DNA of 64,000 bases from Eutreptiella sp. 'Long Island Sound 2002' (lineage: Eukaryota; Euglenozoa; Euglenophyceae; Eutreptiales; Eutreptiaceae), in assembly GCA_964036045.1 (NCBI GenBank), contig OZ038387.1, positions 59,802,604 to 59,866,603 of the forward strand, read 5' to 3'. Positions 1 through 12,110 of the stretch are shown one piece after another (positions within the stretch are counted from its first letter, which is position 1; each line of letters begins with the position of its first letter). The notes beneath the pieces are model-generated. The model was not told where the DNA came from. It did no database searches and saw nothing but the letters and a program-made list of their open reading frames with translations. The translations under genes were made by a program, and so were the position numbers.

Positions 1-334
1 ATGATCGTGAGAGTGCTGCACAGTGAGATTTGAAGATAGCCAAGCGCTTGCATGTATCCATCGACAGGGGGGCGTGTATCCTAATATGGGGCCATGAGTT
101 ACAGCATAGACGTGCTTGCTGCTACTTGCTTTTCGACCCGTTGTGGCTGAGGAAATGCACATGCACTTTACAACAGATACACGTGGCCTTTGGTGACTGG
201 ATAATTTTTATCCGCTTCATGGACCACACAGGCCTACTGGGGGCAGATGCTCAATACCCCCCTCCCCCCCAAAAGAAGAAGCATTCCTGTGTGTTCGGAG
301 CAGAAAAATCTTCTCCTTCTTTTGACTTATTCAG

Positions 335-469
335 CAGGTCCGACTTCAAATGCCGCAAAACTGCGCAGGGAAACGTGGACGGCATTCGATTCCCCCCGAC
401 AGCACAAGAAGTGCTGTGGGGACTGTACCTTGTCGGGAAACAGCCCTGTGCAAGTGTATGGAGTTTCAG
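335..469 (+). CDS. candidate internal exon, unknown function
   Basis: A 45-codon stretch open in phase 0 lies between a good acceptor (pyrimidine-rich run ending TTATTCAG) and a good donor (TTTCAG followed by GTATGC). The phase-0 peptide is rich in Arg and Cys and has a C-x-C near its end; a second frame is also open, so the reading frame is not certain. I recognise no domain and no adjoining exon. It could be an internal exon of a gene that extends off the left edge of the window, or a chance pair of splice-like sites. Confidence 0.22.
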
Positions 470-763
470 GTATGCCCTGCACCGACGGATCCTCTTTCTG
501 AAGGATGCCTTTAGACACGTGTCTTCATAAATCTCTCTTTTTCCAATCCTCCTCAGCAGCAGGATTGCAGTGCCTTACGCACAGTTTCTTCATGGGAGAA
601 CCGAAGCATGTAGCAACCCCATTTGTGGCAGCATCACATCCACAAAAAATATCCAAAAGTGCAAAGGTTTGCAGATGACTGAGGAAGGTCAGCAACGAAA
701 ATGTGAGTCAATAGAAAGCCCTCTTTTGCGCTCCTGGTTCTGATATCCGGATGGCATGCAAAC

Positions 764-952
764 CTCTCCCAGTGTTATCTTCACAAAGCCATGGGCATTC
801 GGGAACTCCTCAAGCGGCAGGTGCTCTTGCAATGTGTTGGGCACCAAACGGCTGTCTCGAGGGCCAACGTCGTAGGCGACAATGAGAAGCCCTTTTTCTT
901 CTTTCTCCAAGCACAAGGGAAGAGATTGTTCTGGAACATGCTCTTGAAGGCC
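764..952 (-). CDS. candidate internal exon, unknown protein
   Basis: On the minus strand a TTAATTTGCAG acceptor opens a 63-codon, phase-0 exon that closes at GGAGAG followed by GTTTGC. The peptide has the mix expected of a soluble globular protein: charged helices (EKEEKG), a hydrophobic strand (LLIVAYDVG) and a Glu/Leu-rich stretch (LQEHLPLEEF). No stop occurs in frame and both ends are phase 0. I do not recognise the family, and I could not place its neighbouring exons in the repeat-like DNA on either side. It is more convincing than the plus-strand exon at 335-469 but still unassigned. Confidence 0.35.
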
Positions 953-3900
953 CTGCAAATTAAGGCACCCTCGCCCAAAAAGGACACCTGGAGAGCGCAG
1001 CAGCACCAGGTACAGGAATAATTAAGGCAAAGCAGCCATGCGTGTCTACATCAGCGTTTAAATCCTAGCACAGCTAACATCAGTGTTGAGGTTTTTGTTT
1101 GCCCCAAAGCCTAAGAATGGATCCCAACGCCACCCTCCCCCAACTCTTGGCAATCAAAATGGGTTAACACCATGCAAACGGGGCGCAACTTACGCTGTGC
1201 AAGTGATTTTGGATCCTTTTTGATGGTCAGGAAACCCCATTTTGAAAAAATTTGAGTTTAAATCCCCTTAGGTTGAACAGGTGGACCAGGCTGGAGTTGC
1301 AATCGCCCCCTCAACTCCATGTCCTGGCACCCTAAATGGGTGAAGACCACACTAACAGTGCGTGTAAAACAAGGTTTACAAATGTTGGTTGATCATTTTT
1401 TGAAAGCTAGGTTTTGATCTCCCAAAGCTGCAAGTAGGTCGCAGGTTCAAATCTGCTGTTCAAGTATTTTTTGGATCATTATGGGTTGCCACCCTATCAA
1501 AATGAAACATCTTGGAAGGTCTGAGGTTTTGGCCCTTTGTGCAAAAAGCCTGCCCCAGTTTCGGTGCTGCCAGCCCTAGGCAGGGTTGCAAAACATGTCT
1601 CAAACCAACCCGTCCCCTCTGGGGCACAGGGTCTCAAGGGCAGCTCAAAAACACTTCCATGATATTGGCCCTCAATATCTGTGGTAAAATGGTGCACAGC
1701 AACTTCATGTCTTTTCGCACGTATGATTGGTAGCCGTTGTACATTAAATGGTCAAATTGGTGGTCTTTCCAACATAGCCAAACTGTGCAATGCCATCGTT
1801 GCAAATTTTTTTTCTGAGGAAGTTTCGAATAAGAGTCCTTTGCCTGTAAGCACTACCCTTCTGTTTTCTGGTGCCAACCTGATGCCACTCTGCACATAGT
1901 CCTAAAATGCTTCATTTGTTGTACATTTCTGCATGATATGTACACTGAATGGTGCCCCCTCCCTCTCATACCGCCCATACGCTGTTATCCCAATTGCATG
2001 AGCTTTCGTGTTTCAGGTGCCAGAAACTGGCACTGTTTCTGGCATGGGCAACACATAAGGGCTTTTTGTTGTTCCCGTGGACTAACCACTTCCACTAACC
2101 TACTCACCATCTTGTTTTAATCCTCGCATACTCTGTACCCACCATGAGCCCTTGGATGCTCGTGTTGGGCTGTGTTCGGTTGAATTTTTCTGTGTGGCTG
2201 ACTTCTCATGGATCTAAGTACTGGATGAAAAATCTGCTGGCCCCCAATGCTGTGGAGACCACTTGCCACTTGTCAGAAATCTATGATGAGGAGGCATCTG
2301 CTACGCTTAGCGGTGTGCGCTGACATATGACTTTGCCATTTAATGGAAGCATGGTGTTAACTTTCCAAATGTGGCACAACAGCTGAGAAAATTTGGACAT
2401 GGTGCAAATGAACCAGATTGGTGAGGCATTTGTGCTGTATCCTGTCTTCGGGAGGTAGATACATGAAAGCCATAAGCACTTCATACCATTCATGTTAACC
2501 ATTTTCTTGCATGTTCTGTTTTGTTATGCATCACTTATCAATTGTGAAGCAGGTGCTTAAAAGTGAAACCCCTCAGCAGACCTATACTTGAGCTAGGGGA
2601 GGGAGGGTCATTTGCCATAAATAGTAACTATGCCGGTTGGTACCTTCCAGTGTACACACTGGTTGGGGTTTAAGGAAAAACCGTTTCAGTTGCTGGTTCA
2701 AACCCAATAGGGAAAAGGTGTTTTCAATAGGTGAGAGTGGGGCAGTTGTCCCTCTGCTCAGGAGTGCTTCTGCCCCTTGGCGTCCCTCCCACGCTGGCGC
2801 CAGCATGCTGCACAAGAAATCTTACCAAAGACGGTGAAAATTGGGTGCTCACCACCTGGGATGTGGGAAATGTAACACAGGGCCAGTGGGGTCCGGATCA
2901 CCAAGTGTTACCCATCAATGACGTGCAGCATGTCCAGGCATTTTGCCATTGGTTTTGCTTCCTTCTGTGTGCGGGGGGAGAAGGGGGAGGGTGCCAACAG
3001 GGCATTTGTTGGTGAAAGATTTCCCCCCATCATTACTATGCCATCAGCCTGGTGGTTTCTCCCCAATCCCCGCCCAGCGCAGCTCACGCACCTTCCGAGG
3101 CTTGGGGACCGCTAGTTCTGGCTGCCAGTGGTCTGTGTACTTGGGTGCCTTGTGGGGGTGCAAAGCAATTAAGATGAATTCGGTTTGCTGCAACGCACCC
3201 ACCATGTGGACCCTGCCCCTTTGGCGCCCCTGAAGAGGCGGTCCCCTGAAGAGGACACCCAGGATGGGTCAGTAGGGGTTTTCTCGCAGGTTGATGGACG
3301 TCCAAAATTGTTTGGGGCTCTCTCACCAGTTAATGGAAGCGCCAGGCTGTTCCATAAATGCGCTGCAGCGGGGTCTGGATGGTTGTGCACCGTAGTTGTG
3401 AGTACTACCAAGGCCCTTCAATGGGGCCTACGTAGTTACATGCTTTCATTGTTTGTTCCACCAAAGCCTTGCCCTGGGCCCAGGTAGTCATGCGCTTTAG
3501 GTGCTTGTTTTACAGGGGCCCAACGGTGGCGGGGCCTGGGTAGTTATGGGCTTCTAGTGGGACGTGGGGGTCTGGGACCCAATGGTTTGCGTACAAAAAA
3601 TGGCCTGCAAATATTTGCCTTTGTTAAATCTAAATTTTACCCTCAGTAATTTTTTTGCCAGACCCAGGGGGAAGGGGGAGGGGATGACCCTCCTTCCAAT
3701 TTTCCCATTCAAAACAAGTCTGCTCGTCAGTACTTGCAAGCTATGCACATTCCCTCATCCATGCCACAAAGAAGGCCCACACAGCTGCTGGATGCTTGTC
3801 TACTGTATGTATGTCTACTGTTGTGCACAACTGTGCCGCCAAGCCTTTGCAACAGTAGTACAAGTCTTCTTTCTGAAGGTGCATGTTGCACAGCATGTGA

Positions 3901-4590
3901 CCAACTTGAAACAGTGGCCCATAAAGCACATGCAAGTGTGGTAAGATCACGAATGGTGCATTCCCTGCTGGAATGCCTTGAAATGGCTTTTGCTTGATAC
4001 CCCCCCCAAATCACAATGGGATTTCAGTGGGGAGGGTCTGGGGGGGGGGTCCTTTTGCCACATGAAAGAAGGATTTTACGAGGGGTTAAATGCCGAATGC
4101 AACCTGTTGGAGTATGGCACATGAATAGGCGAAAAAACGTCGTGTTTTCCACACATGAGGGCACGCCTGGTTTTGATGCCACAACCGAAATGATTCACAA
4201 TTTCAAGGTCAGAACAAAAGTAGATTCGATTTTTTTGACCCATTCCCTCAAAATAAAGTTGTGACTGGTAGGCGAAGAGGGGGGGTTGAAAAAAAACCGG
4301 GGGATATCTTTGTCTCCTGAACTAATGGTTTTGCAAAAAGCAACAACGTATAAGTACCCTAATTGGACCTCACCCCCAGCCCTTGGGCATACCATTGATC
4401 AGCACCTCCAACTGCACACAAATTCGTGCAAGAGAGACCGCAAACTGCATCTGCTCGTGCCACTGGGGACTCAGTGTTCCTGACACGGTCTGCGTGGATT
4501 GGCTGATCCCCTGAACCTGCACCGTTACAGACAGACTGCTGTCTTCAGCGGAGGCGGCACTGAAAAGAGATGAGGCATGTTGGCGTCGGT
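953..4590. other. no gene recognised
   Basis: About 3.6 kb without a recognisable protein. Open frames are short and of poor composition. The DNA has scattered short G and C runs and T-rich stretches, with no clear tandem array. It may be intergenic, or introns of the flanking candidate exons. Confidence 0.5.
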
Positions 4591-4649
4591 GGAGGATGGG
4601 ACAGCCGAGGGAGGGAGAAAGAGAGGGACCCCATCCAGGCTATTGCTTA

Positions 4650-5135
4650 GTGACCCCGGGGGGGGGGGTTAGTTTGGGCCTCGGCCAGGTCTCAGCCACC
4701 CACCCACCCACCCACCCACCCATCCAACCCTACCCCCCCCCCGGGGGGGGGTCTATGCCCTCCACCCGCAGTCACATACAAGCACTTGAAAATCTGTGGA
4801 ACAACAGAGCAAAACTGACCAGCAAAAATTTGCCACCATCGGGGCCAGGACCCAGGACCTTGAAATTAGAGTCAAGCACCACAACCAACTCAACTAACAA
4901 CCAGTTCTGACAATAGTTTGCAACAAAGGGTTCAGAGCTTTGACACAGTATGAAAAAAAATGTGAAAAATGTGTGAAACATGCAGACAGGTCTCAAAGCC
5001 CTGCACAACCCAAATCCCCAAAAAAGCGCACCCGCATCCCGGGGGGGGGGGTGCCTGGTGGCCCAAAATGCTGAAATTTGGGGCTAACCCACCCACCCAT
5101 CTCTACACCCACCCCCCCCGGGGGGGGGGGGTATT
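4650..5135. repeat. G/C-run and CCCA repeat block, two copies
   Basis: Two related blocks each combine a run of C then G (CCCCGGGGGGGG), the phrase 'gcctcggccaggtctcagccacc', and CCCA repeats, at about 4655-4760 and 5035-5135. A third copy lies at 53950-54055. It is a dispersed low-complexity repeat with no coding content. Confidence 0.7.
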
Positions 5136-5572
5136 TCGCCCACTAAGCAATAGCCTGACCCCATCACATTTCCATCCAAATAAACGTGATGACGGTGCAG
5201 GTCTCTTAGTCACTTGGGACTTGAGTGTGTGCACCAGTTTGTGAACGCTGGGCTCAGCGCACCGTAGAAACTTTCAACTACTGCCCCTTTTCAGACGTAT
5301 GTTAAGACCAGGGTGGGCTTTAGAGAGGGTTTCAATGGCCAGCAGTGGGCCAGCGATTCGAGTCAAGTGACGCACCCTTGCGTGCAGTTGATTGTCCGTG
5401 TCCGCTGCAGTGCTGTAGGGCACATGACAAACACACACGGTTTGCCGAATGGATTCACGGGAAATGACCTGATCAGAGCTCGAGTCCGCAGAACCTTCAG
5501 CGTTAACAACCCTTCTTTGACCCCAGGAATGTGCACCACGGTGTTCTCCGTCCCGCGTCCGCTGCTGCCCAC

Positions 5573-6020
5573 CTTTCCACGTTCAGTCTTGGCAGTGTCC
5601 AGCAGCAAATCGGTGACCAGCTGTTGCATTCGCTGCGCCAAATATAGTGGGGAGTACCTGCAGTGTGTGAAGGCAGGGGCTGGGAAGTGTCAGGTGTGGG
5701 AGACAGGGCCTGGAGTGGGGTAGAATGGGTACGTCTGAAAAAAAAAGGGGGGGGGGGAGGGCGTTTGGAGCCCTTGCCAGCCGCAGACCCATCCACCCAC
5801 ACCAGAAAAATCTTCCTCGGGGGAAAAACGAAATGATTTATCAAAGGGGCCGGAAACTTGAGGCCGATTTTAGGTACACAAGCTTTTTTTGCCTTCGACC
5901 CACCCAGCCACAACCCACTGGGAATGGGGTATCCGCCACATTAAGCAATAGCCTGTGCCCCATTGGTAAGACACACGGGCTGACACACGGGCTGAAGAAT
6001 GGGGGAGACAGACGAGAGAG

Positions 6021-6116
<96 letters not shown>

Positions 6117-7199
6117 ACATTTCGTGCTTAGTGATGGGCAGGCTGGGGTTGTAGAATACCATGCCAGAAGCGCTGGATATCGCCAATATAGCGTGCCAAC
6201 CGTGGCCTGGCACAAGAGCAATGCCATGACCACCGTGTGCATGGACACCACCGAAAGGATTAACGACAGCAGACAACCCAACAAGACGACCTGCGTCAGC
6301 CGCTTGGTGGTGCACAGGCTGTTCAGATGCTTGGCCAGCTCCTACAGTGTGGCAGGAGCAGGGCACAGTGGAGTGGAAGGGCAGGGGCACGGGGAAACGA
6401 GTGTGACAGAAGAGGGAGGGCAGAGGAATAAGAAACACATGAAGGTGGACACCACCAGCAGGCCCAAGGAAGGGCTGCATGTGCGTTCCTTCCTCTCCTT
6501 CAACTCGGTGCCCTAACCGCTGTACTGGCAGAAACATTGAAAAAACAACCATGTACAACTCTTCAGTCACCGCTGCATTACCAAGGCTACGGTATCAAAT
6601 GCCTCCCAAAGCCTTTTTGCCTGCGTTCAATACCCCTGAAGCCGAACCACAAAAACCCGGGGCAGGATTCGAACCTGCGCATTCGCCGGTACCCGGCATG
6701 CGATGCACAGCGGCATTACCAAGGCTACGGTCGCCTTTGTGCCCTACCTGGGGTCCAATCCGGGTACGTTTGCTGGGCTCTGTAACGGAGCCTCTCAGCC
6801 AGCGTGGGCCGGATGTACAGCAATGCGCGGCTGACTGACAAAGTTTTGAGGCATCGGACGGCAAGGGTCGTCGGCGACCACATTCCGCTTGACAACAGAC
6901 TGGCCACTGATGCAGATTGGTGCAGCAGGCTTGGCTGAATACGCAACCTACTCGAAAACAGGGCCAGCGTGCAGAACACAGGCCTCGCGGCCAAGGGGCA
7001 GACCTTGTACAATATGGGCATGTGGTACTTTGTGATCAACGCAGGCCAGTCCTCGGGATCACGATACTGCCGTGGGTCAGCCGGCCGGTGGCGTTTCAGG
7101 TGTAGCAACGTGACGGCAGCAGCTGACAGCCCCCACATGAGCACGTTCTGATACCAGAGGGCGATGAACAGCGTGCTGTAGAATGCGAAGCTGGTGAAC
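5573..7199 (-). CDS. multi-pass membrane protein, three consecutive exons
   Basis: Three minus-strand exons join in agreeing phase: 7199-7004 (acceptor CTCTGCAG, donor AAG/GTCTGC), 6341-6160 (acceptor CACACTGTAG, donor GCATG/GTATTC) and 5657-5573 (acceptor CACTGCAG, donor GGAAAG/GTGGGC). The first carries a hydrophobic segment of about 27 residues (FYSTLFIALWYQNVLMWGL and on), then a basic, Asp-rich loop. The second holds one long or two close hydrophobic segments (VVLLGCLLSLILSVVSMH, then VVMALLLCQATVG). The third is an amphipathic helix (MQQLVTDLLLDTAK). This fits a polytopic membrane protein with a cytosolic tail; I do not recognise the family. The first exon begins with the last base of a codon, so more exons lie upstream. 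Exons at 8.1-12.6 kb on the same strand are probable parts of it. Whether it ends near 5573 or continues is unclear. Confidence 0.5.
6029..6118. repeat. (GA)n microsatellite
   Basis: About 90 bp of almost pure GA dinucleotide. It creates long Ser-Leu or Arg-Glu frames that are not genes. It sits in the intron between the last two membrane-protein exons. Confidence 0.95.
6655..6735 (-). tRNA. tRNA-like sequence, probably a tRNA-derived repeat
   Basis: On the minus strand a perfect five-pair T-arm (GCAGG / CCTGC around TTCGAAT) gives a B-box match at 6662-6678, and a D-arm-like TAGCCTTGGTAATGC lies upstream; a T run follows the 3' side. The acceptor 3' strand (CCCGGGT) has no partner at the 5' end and the anticodon arm does not fold. 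The D-arm piece is present again at 6574-6592. I read it as a degenerate tRNA or SINE head, not a working tRNA. Confidence 0.4.
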
Positions 7200-8113
7200 C
7201 TGCAGAGTTGCACCGTTCTCGCAAAATATCGACAGCATGGGGCTCTGTTGTTGGTGTTTTGGTTGCGTTTGGGGTCTCCCTTGCCCCGCATTGCATTTTT
7301 CTGCCCCGCATTGCAATTGCGCCATTTCGCTTGATTGACCTCGTGATGTTGTTGGAGCACCCGACTCCAGGTTGCTATTGGGCCACAGTTACAGCTTAAA
7401 CGTGTTCGAGCAGTGTAGTGCCTGTGCTCACCAGCGACGACAAAAAAATCACGCATACTCAGGTGGTACATGTGTGATGAGCAGTGTTCATTCTGCAAAA
7501 ATCCACAGACATGTGCACAAAGGCGCGCCCAGGTGTGAGCAACACAGCACCGCCAGACGTCCATCGCACACAAACGGACTTCTGAATGCCAGCGTGGCTC
7601 ACTTGGTGGTGGAAGAACACTGCCGTGTGGAATTTACGTCTGCTGAGCGCATGCCTTGCGATTGCCTTGCCACACACCCCTCCCCTCTGCACAACGTCTT
7701 GATCGGTCAGTGGCGAGGGACCGACCAGTGGCGAGCCATGACTGATCTAACCCTGCCAATGGCCAGATGGACCATAAGCCGTGACGTGGCCTGGGTGCAT
7801 TTTCACAGGGGCAGTAGTTGAAGCGTCTGCCTTTGGGGGGCTGCTGAGGAGGGACGCCACCAGTTGTTTGGGCCAGTGCTTTCTGGAGGCAAGGAAGAGA
7901 TGAACACAACAGCGAGGGAATGTGACGTCAAGGGAATTTGGGAGGGTTTGTGGATGGGCGGCGGGCTCGGGTTGTTGCTGACAGCTGTCTTTCAATGAGC
8001 TCCTCCCTAAAGTCCTGCGGGGCAGGGCAGCCCGCCTTTTCCGTGTTCACTGTTGCCCCCCCCCCCCCCCCCCAACTCCCTCGCCTCCTGGAGCACCCTG
8101 CTTGCGGCCAAAC

Positions 8114-8201
8114 GTATTGCCGTGTAGGCACATGGCAAACCAGAGCTGCACAAAGCACCACGCGTCCCCTTCTGCGACGCCCTCCTCGCAGAAGACGACC
8201 A
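8114..8201 (-). CDS. candidate exon with hydrophobic segment
   Basis: Minus strand, acceptor AAGCCCAG and donor AATAC/GTTTGG. The 28 full codons encode a Cys-containing hydrophobic stretch with Trp and Phe (AWCFVQLWFAMCLHG) after an acidic loop, like a membrane helix starting with a Cys. It lies upstream of the three joined membrane exons on the same strand and may belong to that protein. The phase to its neighbours was not resolved. Confidence 0.3.
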
Positions 8202-9075
8202 CTGGGCTTGCCACATCAGTTCTGACTGGGCTGCCCGCGCGGGCCTTGTCAGAGAGTGACAAGGGTGCCATAAAGGCTGAATGAGTGTGCCGGTTGGTAC
8301 TTGCGGGTATGCGTACATGTGCGCCTTTTGAGGAGGGAATCCTCTGCGTGTGCGTAGGTGGGTTGGGGGTGAAGGGGGCACCGGGACGCTCCCCGCCGAC
8401 CGGGGTCAACACCTGGAAGCATCGCGCCTCTGCACTCATTCCAGGTTGACACTCTTCGCGCGTGTGAGGGAGTATACCAGAAAAGTGCGCACGAAAGACG
8501 GGCGAAATTCATGCGGTGTCTAACCCAATACTACACCATTGCGGCAAACACCCTCCAGCGCACGATAGGAGCAGGATTAGGGGCCAGTGCTGCGAACCAG
8601 GGCGTCCACTCCCCTCCCGGCACCGACAGGTGTCACATCCCGAAACCGTCAGATTTTCACATCAAATTTGTCCACCACCAGGGGATTTCGGATCACTATC
8701 TAATACGCATTACTAGTGCACTGAGTGTGTGAGGGGGTGGGGTGTGGTAAGTGTGTGTGTGTAGTGGTGGTGGTGGTGGGAGGGGGTTACAGAAAGGCTG
8801 GGGCTAGGTGGGTGGGTGCTGGTGCGGGGGTCGGCAGTTGGGACTTCCCTCGCGCCAGTGCCCCGCTGGGCCCAGCTTCTGCACCAATAGGGTCGCTGGT
8901 GGCCAACGGGCCTGGCGCGTCCGCTCACCAACGCCGCTACGCTGTTCGGGAATGCTATCAGGGAAGGTTGCGGGCCCGCGCCCCGACCTGGTGGGCCGGG
9001 TCCTGCCAGCAGCCATCCTCGCTGCATCCAAGGTCAACCTCCAGCTGGATATGCTATCCCCACTGGTACCCGCAC

Positions 9076-9310
9076 CTGCAGCACATACCCATGCTCAAAG
9101 GCCAGCAGCTCGCCCACAAAAGTACAGCCTTGCAGGACCAGCTGCAAATAGACCATGATTGTGACCAGTGCAGCCTGCAGCTCGTCATCCAGCCCCCAAG
9201 CCTTGCCCTTGTTGACCTGCGTTGTACGCGCCTGCTTGGCTGCGCCCTGCAGTGCCTCCATGTGCCTTGCATAAGGGTCATCTGACACCTGCTGCTGATC
9301 GCCTGTGATC
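9076..9310 (-). CDS. candidate exon, amphipathic/hydrophobic helices
   Basis: Minus strand exon of 78 codons plus one base, from acceptor GACACTCAG to donor CTGCAG/GTGCGG. It begins with a polar Gln/Asp stretch and a charged helix (YARHMEALQGAAKQA), then a hydrophobic helix (ALVTIMVYLQLVLQG) and a second one ending AFEHGYVLQ. Composition is strongly protein-like and there is no stop. It probably belongs to the same minus-strand membrane-protein gene; its partner exons are separated from the next ones upstream by an inserted TIR element at 9509-10880. Confidence 0.4.
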
Positions 9311-9508
9311 CTGAGTGTCACAGGGGCAGGATGGCTTGGTTCAGGGGGTTTGCGGATCAACAATAAATGGTCCCGATCCCTTCTTACATTGGGATACAAA
9401 CACCGGCACGGACAAAATGCGTGGGTTATAGTGTGCCAGGTTCCAATCCTCACCAGCTGAGTCACAATATTTAGTGCCGGTTGGGGCTAACCAGGATTGA
9501 ATATTGGG

Positions 9509-10777
9509 ACCAAGCTGGTGGGGTAAGGAACATTGTCTAGGAGACTTCAACGACAAATGAGGTACGCACTGGAAAGTGGATGAGAGCGGCTCAAAAGGGG
9601 CTCAAAATGAGCTGTATTAATCCGTTTGGGCACCACAACTGGACTGGGATCATTTTTGGGCACCACAACTGGACTGGCATCATTTTTGCAAAACCATGGT
9701 TTTGACCCGTTTTTGAGCCATTTGTGCTCCCAAATTGGCCCATTTTCAAGGCCCTTTTGGCCTTGAGAGGGGCCAAAGTTGCTCAACATGGGGTCAAAGT
9801 GGGCTCATTCCACTTGTTTGTGCACCCCAAATAGTCCAAAAGTATATTTTTGACTGATCTTTGGTCCCAGGGCAGTCCATTTTCAGTGCATTTTGTGACT
9901 GTGGAGTGGCCAAAATGGCTTGCAATGGGCTCAAAATGGGCTCATTTCACTTGTTTAGGCACCCCAAATGGTCTAGGACCATTTTTGGAAAAACACATTT
10001 TTGACCCATTTTTGACCCATTGTTTGTCCCAAAACAACCCATTTTCAAGGCATTTTGGGATTTTAGGAGGGCCAAAACAGGCCACCACAAGCTCAAAACA
10101 CGCCAAAAACAGTTGTTTTGGCATTCAATGTGGTCCACAGTCATTTCTAAAACAAAATTCATTTTTTTTGCACCCGTTAGACCTTGTTGACCCATTTTGG
10201 CACCCACCTCTTTGGGCTACCTCTTGCAGCTTGCCGCAGCCCACTGGGCCTAGGTACGGGGGTCTAGGCTTCGGTTAGGGCAATTTTGAGGGCCGGAAAC
10301 CACCAAAAGTGGGTGGTTGCGGGTGGATTAGGTGCGCTCGAAATTGCGTTTTGAGCCATGTAGCCCAAGATATGGTCTGTTTTTGGTTTGGGGCCGTCGG
10401 TGGCCAATGTGCACAAATTCTGGGCCTCTTGGGGGGCTTTTGGGGGCGGTTCGCGGACCTATTGCGGAGTTAGAGGGCCCTAGAGGGCCCTTTGGCACGG
10501 GGAAGTCTAGCTGCATGTGTAGAGTAGCCACTATTTCCCTATTTTCAGCAGGTTCTAGGGTGGTTTTGGGCAAAAAAAGGCGGATTTTGGCCCTAAATTG
10601 CAGATTTTGAAATGGAGATGCGGCACTTGCGACGCCCGTTCCCGGCCATCACCGTTTAGTTTCTGGCTCATACTTTGTGTGGTTGTCCCTCACACCCATA
10701 GGTAGCATCCACCAAAAGTTTGGCCGAATCAGAAGCACCACGACGGAGCTGTGATTTTTCCCCATTTTGCGCGTGCT

Positions 10778-10809
<32 letters not shown>

Positions 10810-10880
10810 ACCAAACCTGTTCCGTCCACCCTAGACACTAAAGAGGGTTATAAAACCAAGATTGGTTCCACCAGCTCGGT
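9509..10880 (+). mobile_element. TIR element, long subfamily, copy 1 (1372 bp)
   Basis: It starts with ACCAAGCTGGTGG (one mismatch to the family TIR) after CAGGATTGAATATTGGG, and ends with CCACCAGCTCGGT, the perfect inverse. Just outside the right end is GATTCAAACCCTAACCCTAAA; outside the left end is a weak GGGGCTAACC remnant. The body is made of GGCTCAAAATGGGCTCATTTC-type phrases and carries a GCTT microsatellite (about 10773-10810), then TATAAAA at 10849-10855 near its right end. No open frame resembles a transposase. It sits between minus-strand exons, so probably in an intron. Closest relative is the copy at 33340-35155. Confidence 0.75.
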
Positions 10881-11269
10881 GATTCAAACCCTAACCCTAA
10901 AGCTACTTGCTGGCAAGGGTAACCACACATGCCGCACCCCACTTCTAGTCATCTGAATTACGTTGCTAATTACGTGAATTACGCGGCCAAAAGGAGGCAA
11001 CTAACCAGGTGAGGGGTTTGTTTGCATGATGTACTAGCATGCAGGATTTGGTAGATCCTGGGGGTACGTAGTTGACGGCGAAGGGGTCCCCGAGAAGACC
11101 TTGGTCCAATGCGTGCGGAGTGCCTTGAGAACGCAGCTGATGCCAAACAACACACCAACCCTAGAAATCCAGAATCGGCGGTTGGGGCTATGTTGGACCG
11201 CTTTAAAATCTCTAAGCCAAGCACGCTTGTTTTGAAGGTATTGGACGCAAGACCCTTGGTTCTATTGCT

Positions 11270-11550
11270 CACAGCAGAAGGTCCCCAAACTTCTTCAATG
11301 GCGCATCGGAATGACTACTGTTGGTTAGGTACCCCACAACGCCCCACAAAGGCAAGTGTCTCATTGGGTGTTGAGTATTTATCAGCTTGCAGTCCTTCGC
11401 TTGTTGATAGACATGGGAATTCTTTACTGCCAGTAGTACAAAGACACATGCAATTGCAACAACAGGCAACACAATAGATGACGGAGGTTCTCGTCCATCT
11501 ATTGCCCATGTGACACTTTTCATTGTTATACCCTTGCAGCAGAACGTTGA
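11270..11550 (-). CDS. candidate exon(s) with one transmembrane helix
   Basis: The minus strand is open through a clear 20-residue hydrophobic helix (SSIVLPVVAIACVFVLLAVK) followed by a polar loop with Cys and a conserved-looking PLWGVVGYL segment. Exact splice sites were not fixed; a possible acceptor is CTGCTGCAAG. A plus-strand frame over 11109-11476 also looks acceptable and ends its first part at a donor-like AAG/GTATTG, so the strand is not settled. The membrane helix and its position among other minus-strand membrane exons favour minus. Confidence 0.3.
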
Positions 11551-11763
11551 GTCCCGAGCAGTGGCAGGCACAGTTTTTGCACTAGTTTGCGCATTGCGCC
11601 ACAATCACAACATGAGATCCCGAAGATGATGCCTCGACGTACCAGTAAGCATTCCATCTACTTTTGGGGTGAGGAAACAAATTGCCTGAAAATGATAAAA
11701 TCAGGTGACAAAAAGTAAACAACAGTACTGAAATGCATACTTATGTGGACCCAAAATGGGTAC

Positions 11764-11854
11764 CACACGTTTGGGCAATGCCATGGTGCCGCAAATATCA
11801 CTGTGGTGGCGATGTCGTGCATGACGATGATCTGCACTGGAACGCGTTGGGCAC
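11764..11854 (-). CDS. candidate short exon, hydrophobic
   Basis: Minus strand, acceptor CAGATCTTAG and donor AACGTGTG/GTACCC. It holds 29 full codons with a hydrophobic run (VPVQIIVMHDIATTVIFAAPW). It lies between the exons at 12111-12564 and 11270-11550 and would add a membrane-associated segment. The phase does not match the simplest end of the upstream exon, so either an exon is missing or one boundary is wrong. Confidence 0.25.
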
Positions 11855-12110
11855 CTAAGATCTGGGCCCCAGGGGGGGGGGGGGGTGCTTGCGCAGCGCG
11901 CGCACCAGCGAGATGGTTATCCTGGGAAGAGACTATATTTCGCACTAAGCTGTTTGCACTCCTGCAGCGTTCACCGCAGTTGCCTTAATAATTAGGCTGC
12001 GTGTGGGCTGCAGGTGCTTCTCGATAGAGCCCAAACCAGGGCCAAAACCATGCTGCCATACCGAAGGCAGGTGGACCCCCCCCTGCTGCTGTAGAATACA
12101 ACACCGGTAC

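Noticed and set aside
5841-6570. Minus frames with long Ser-Leu tracts
   Set aside because: Translation of the GA microsatellite, overlapping but separate from the real membrane exon at 6160-6341.
11109-11477. 122-codon plus-strand frame
   Set aside because: Reasonable composition and a donor-like site, but it overlaps the minus-strand membrane helix exon and has no domain; left unassigned.
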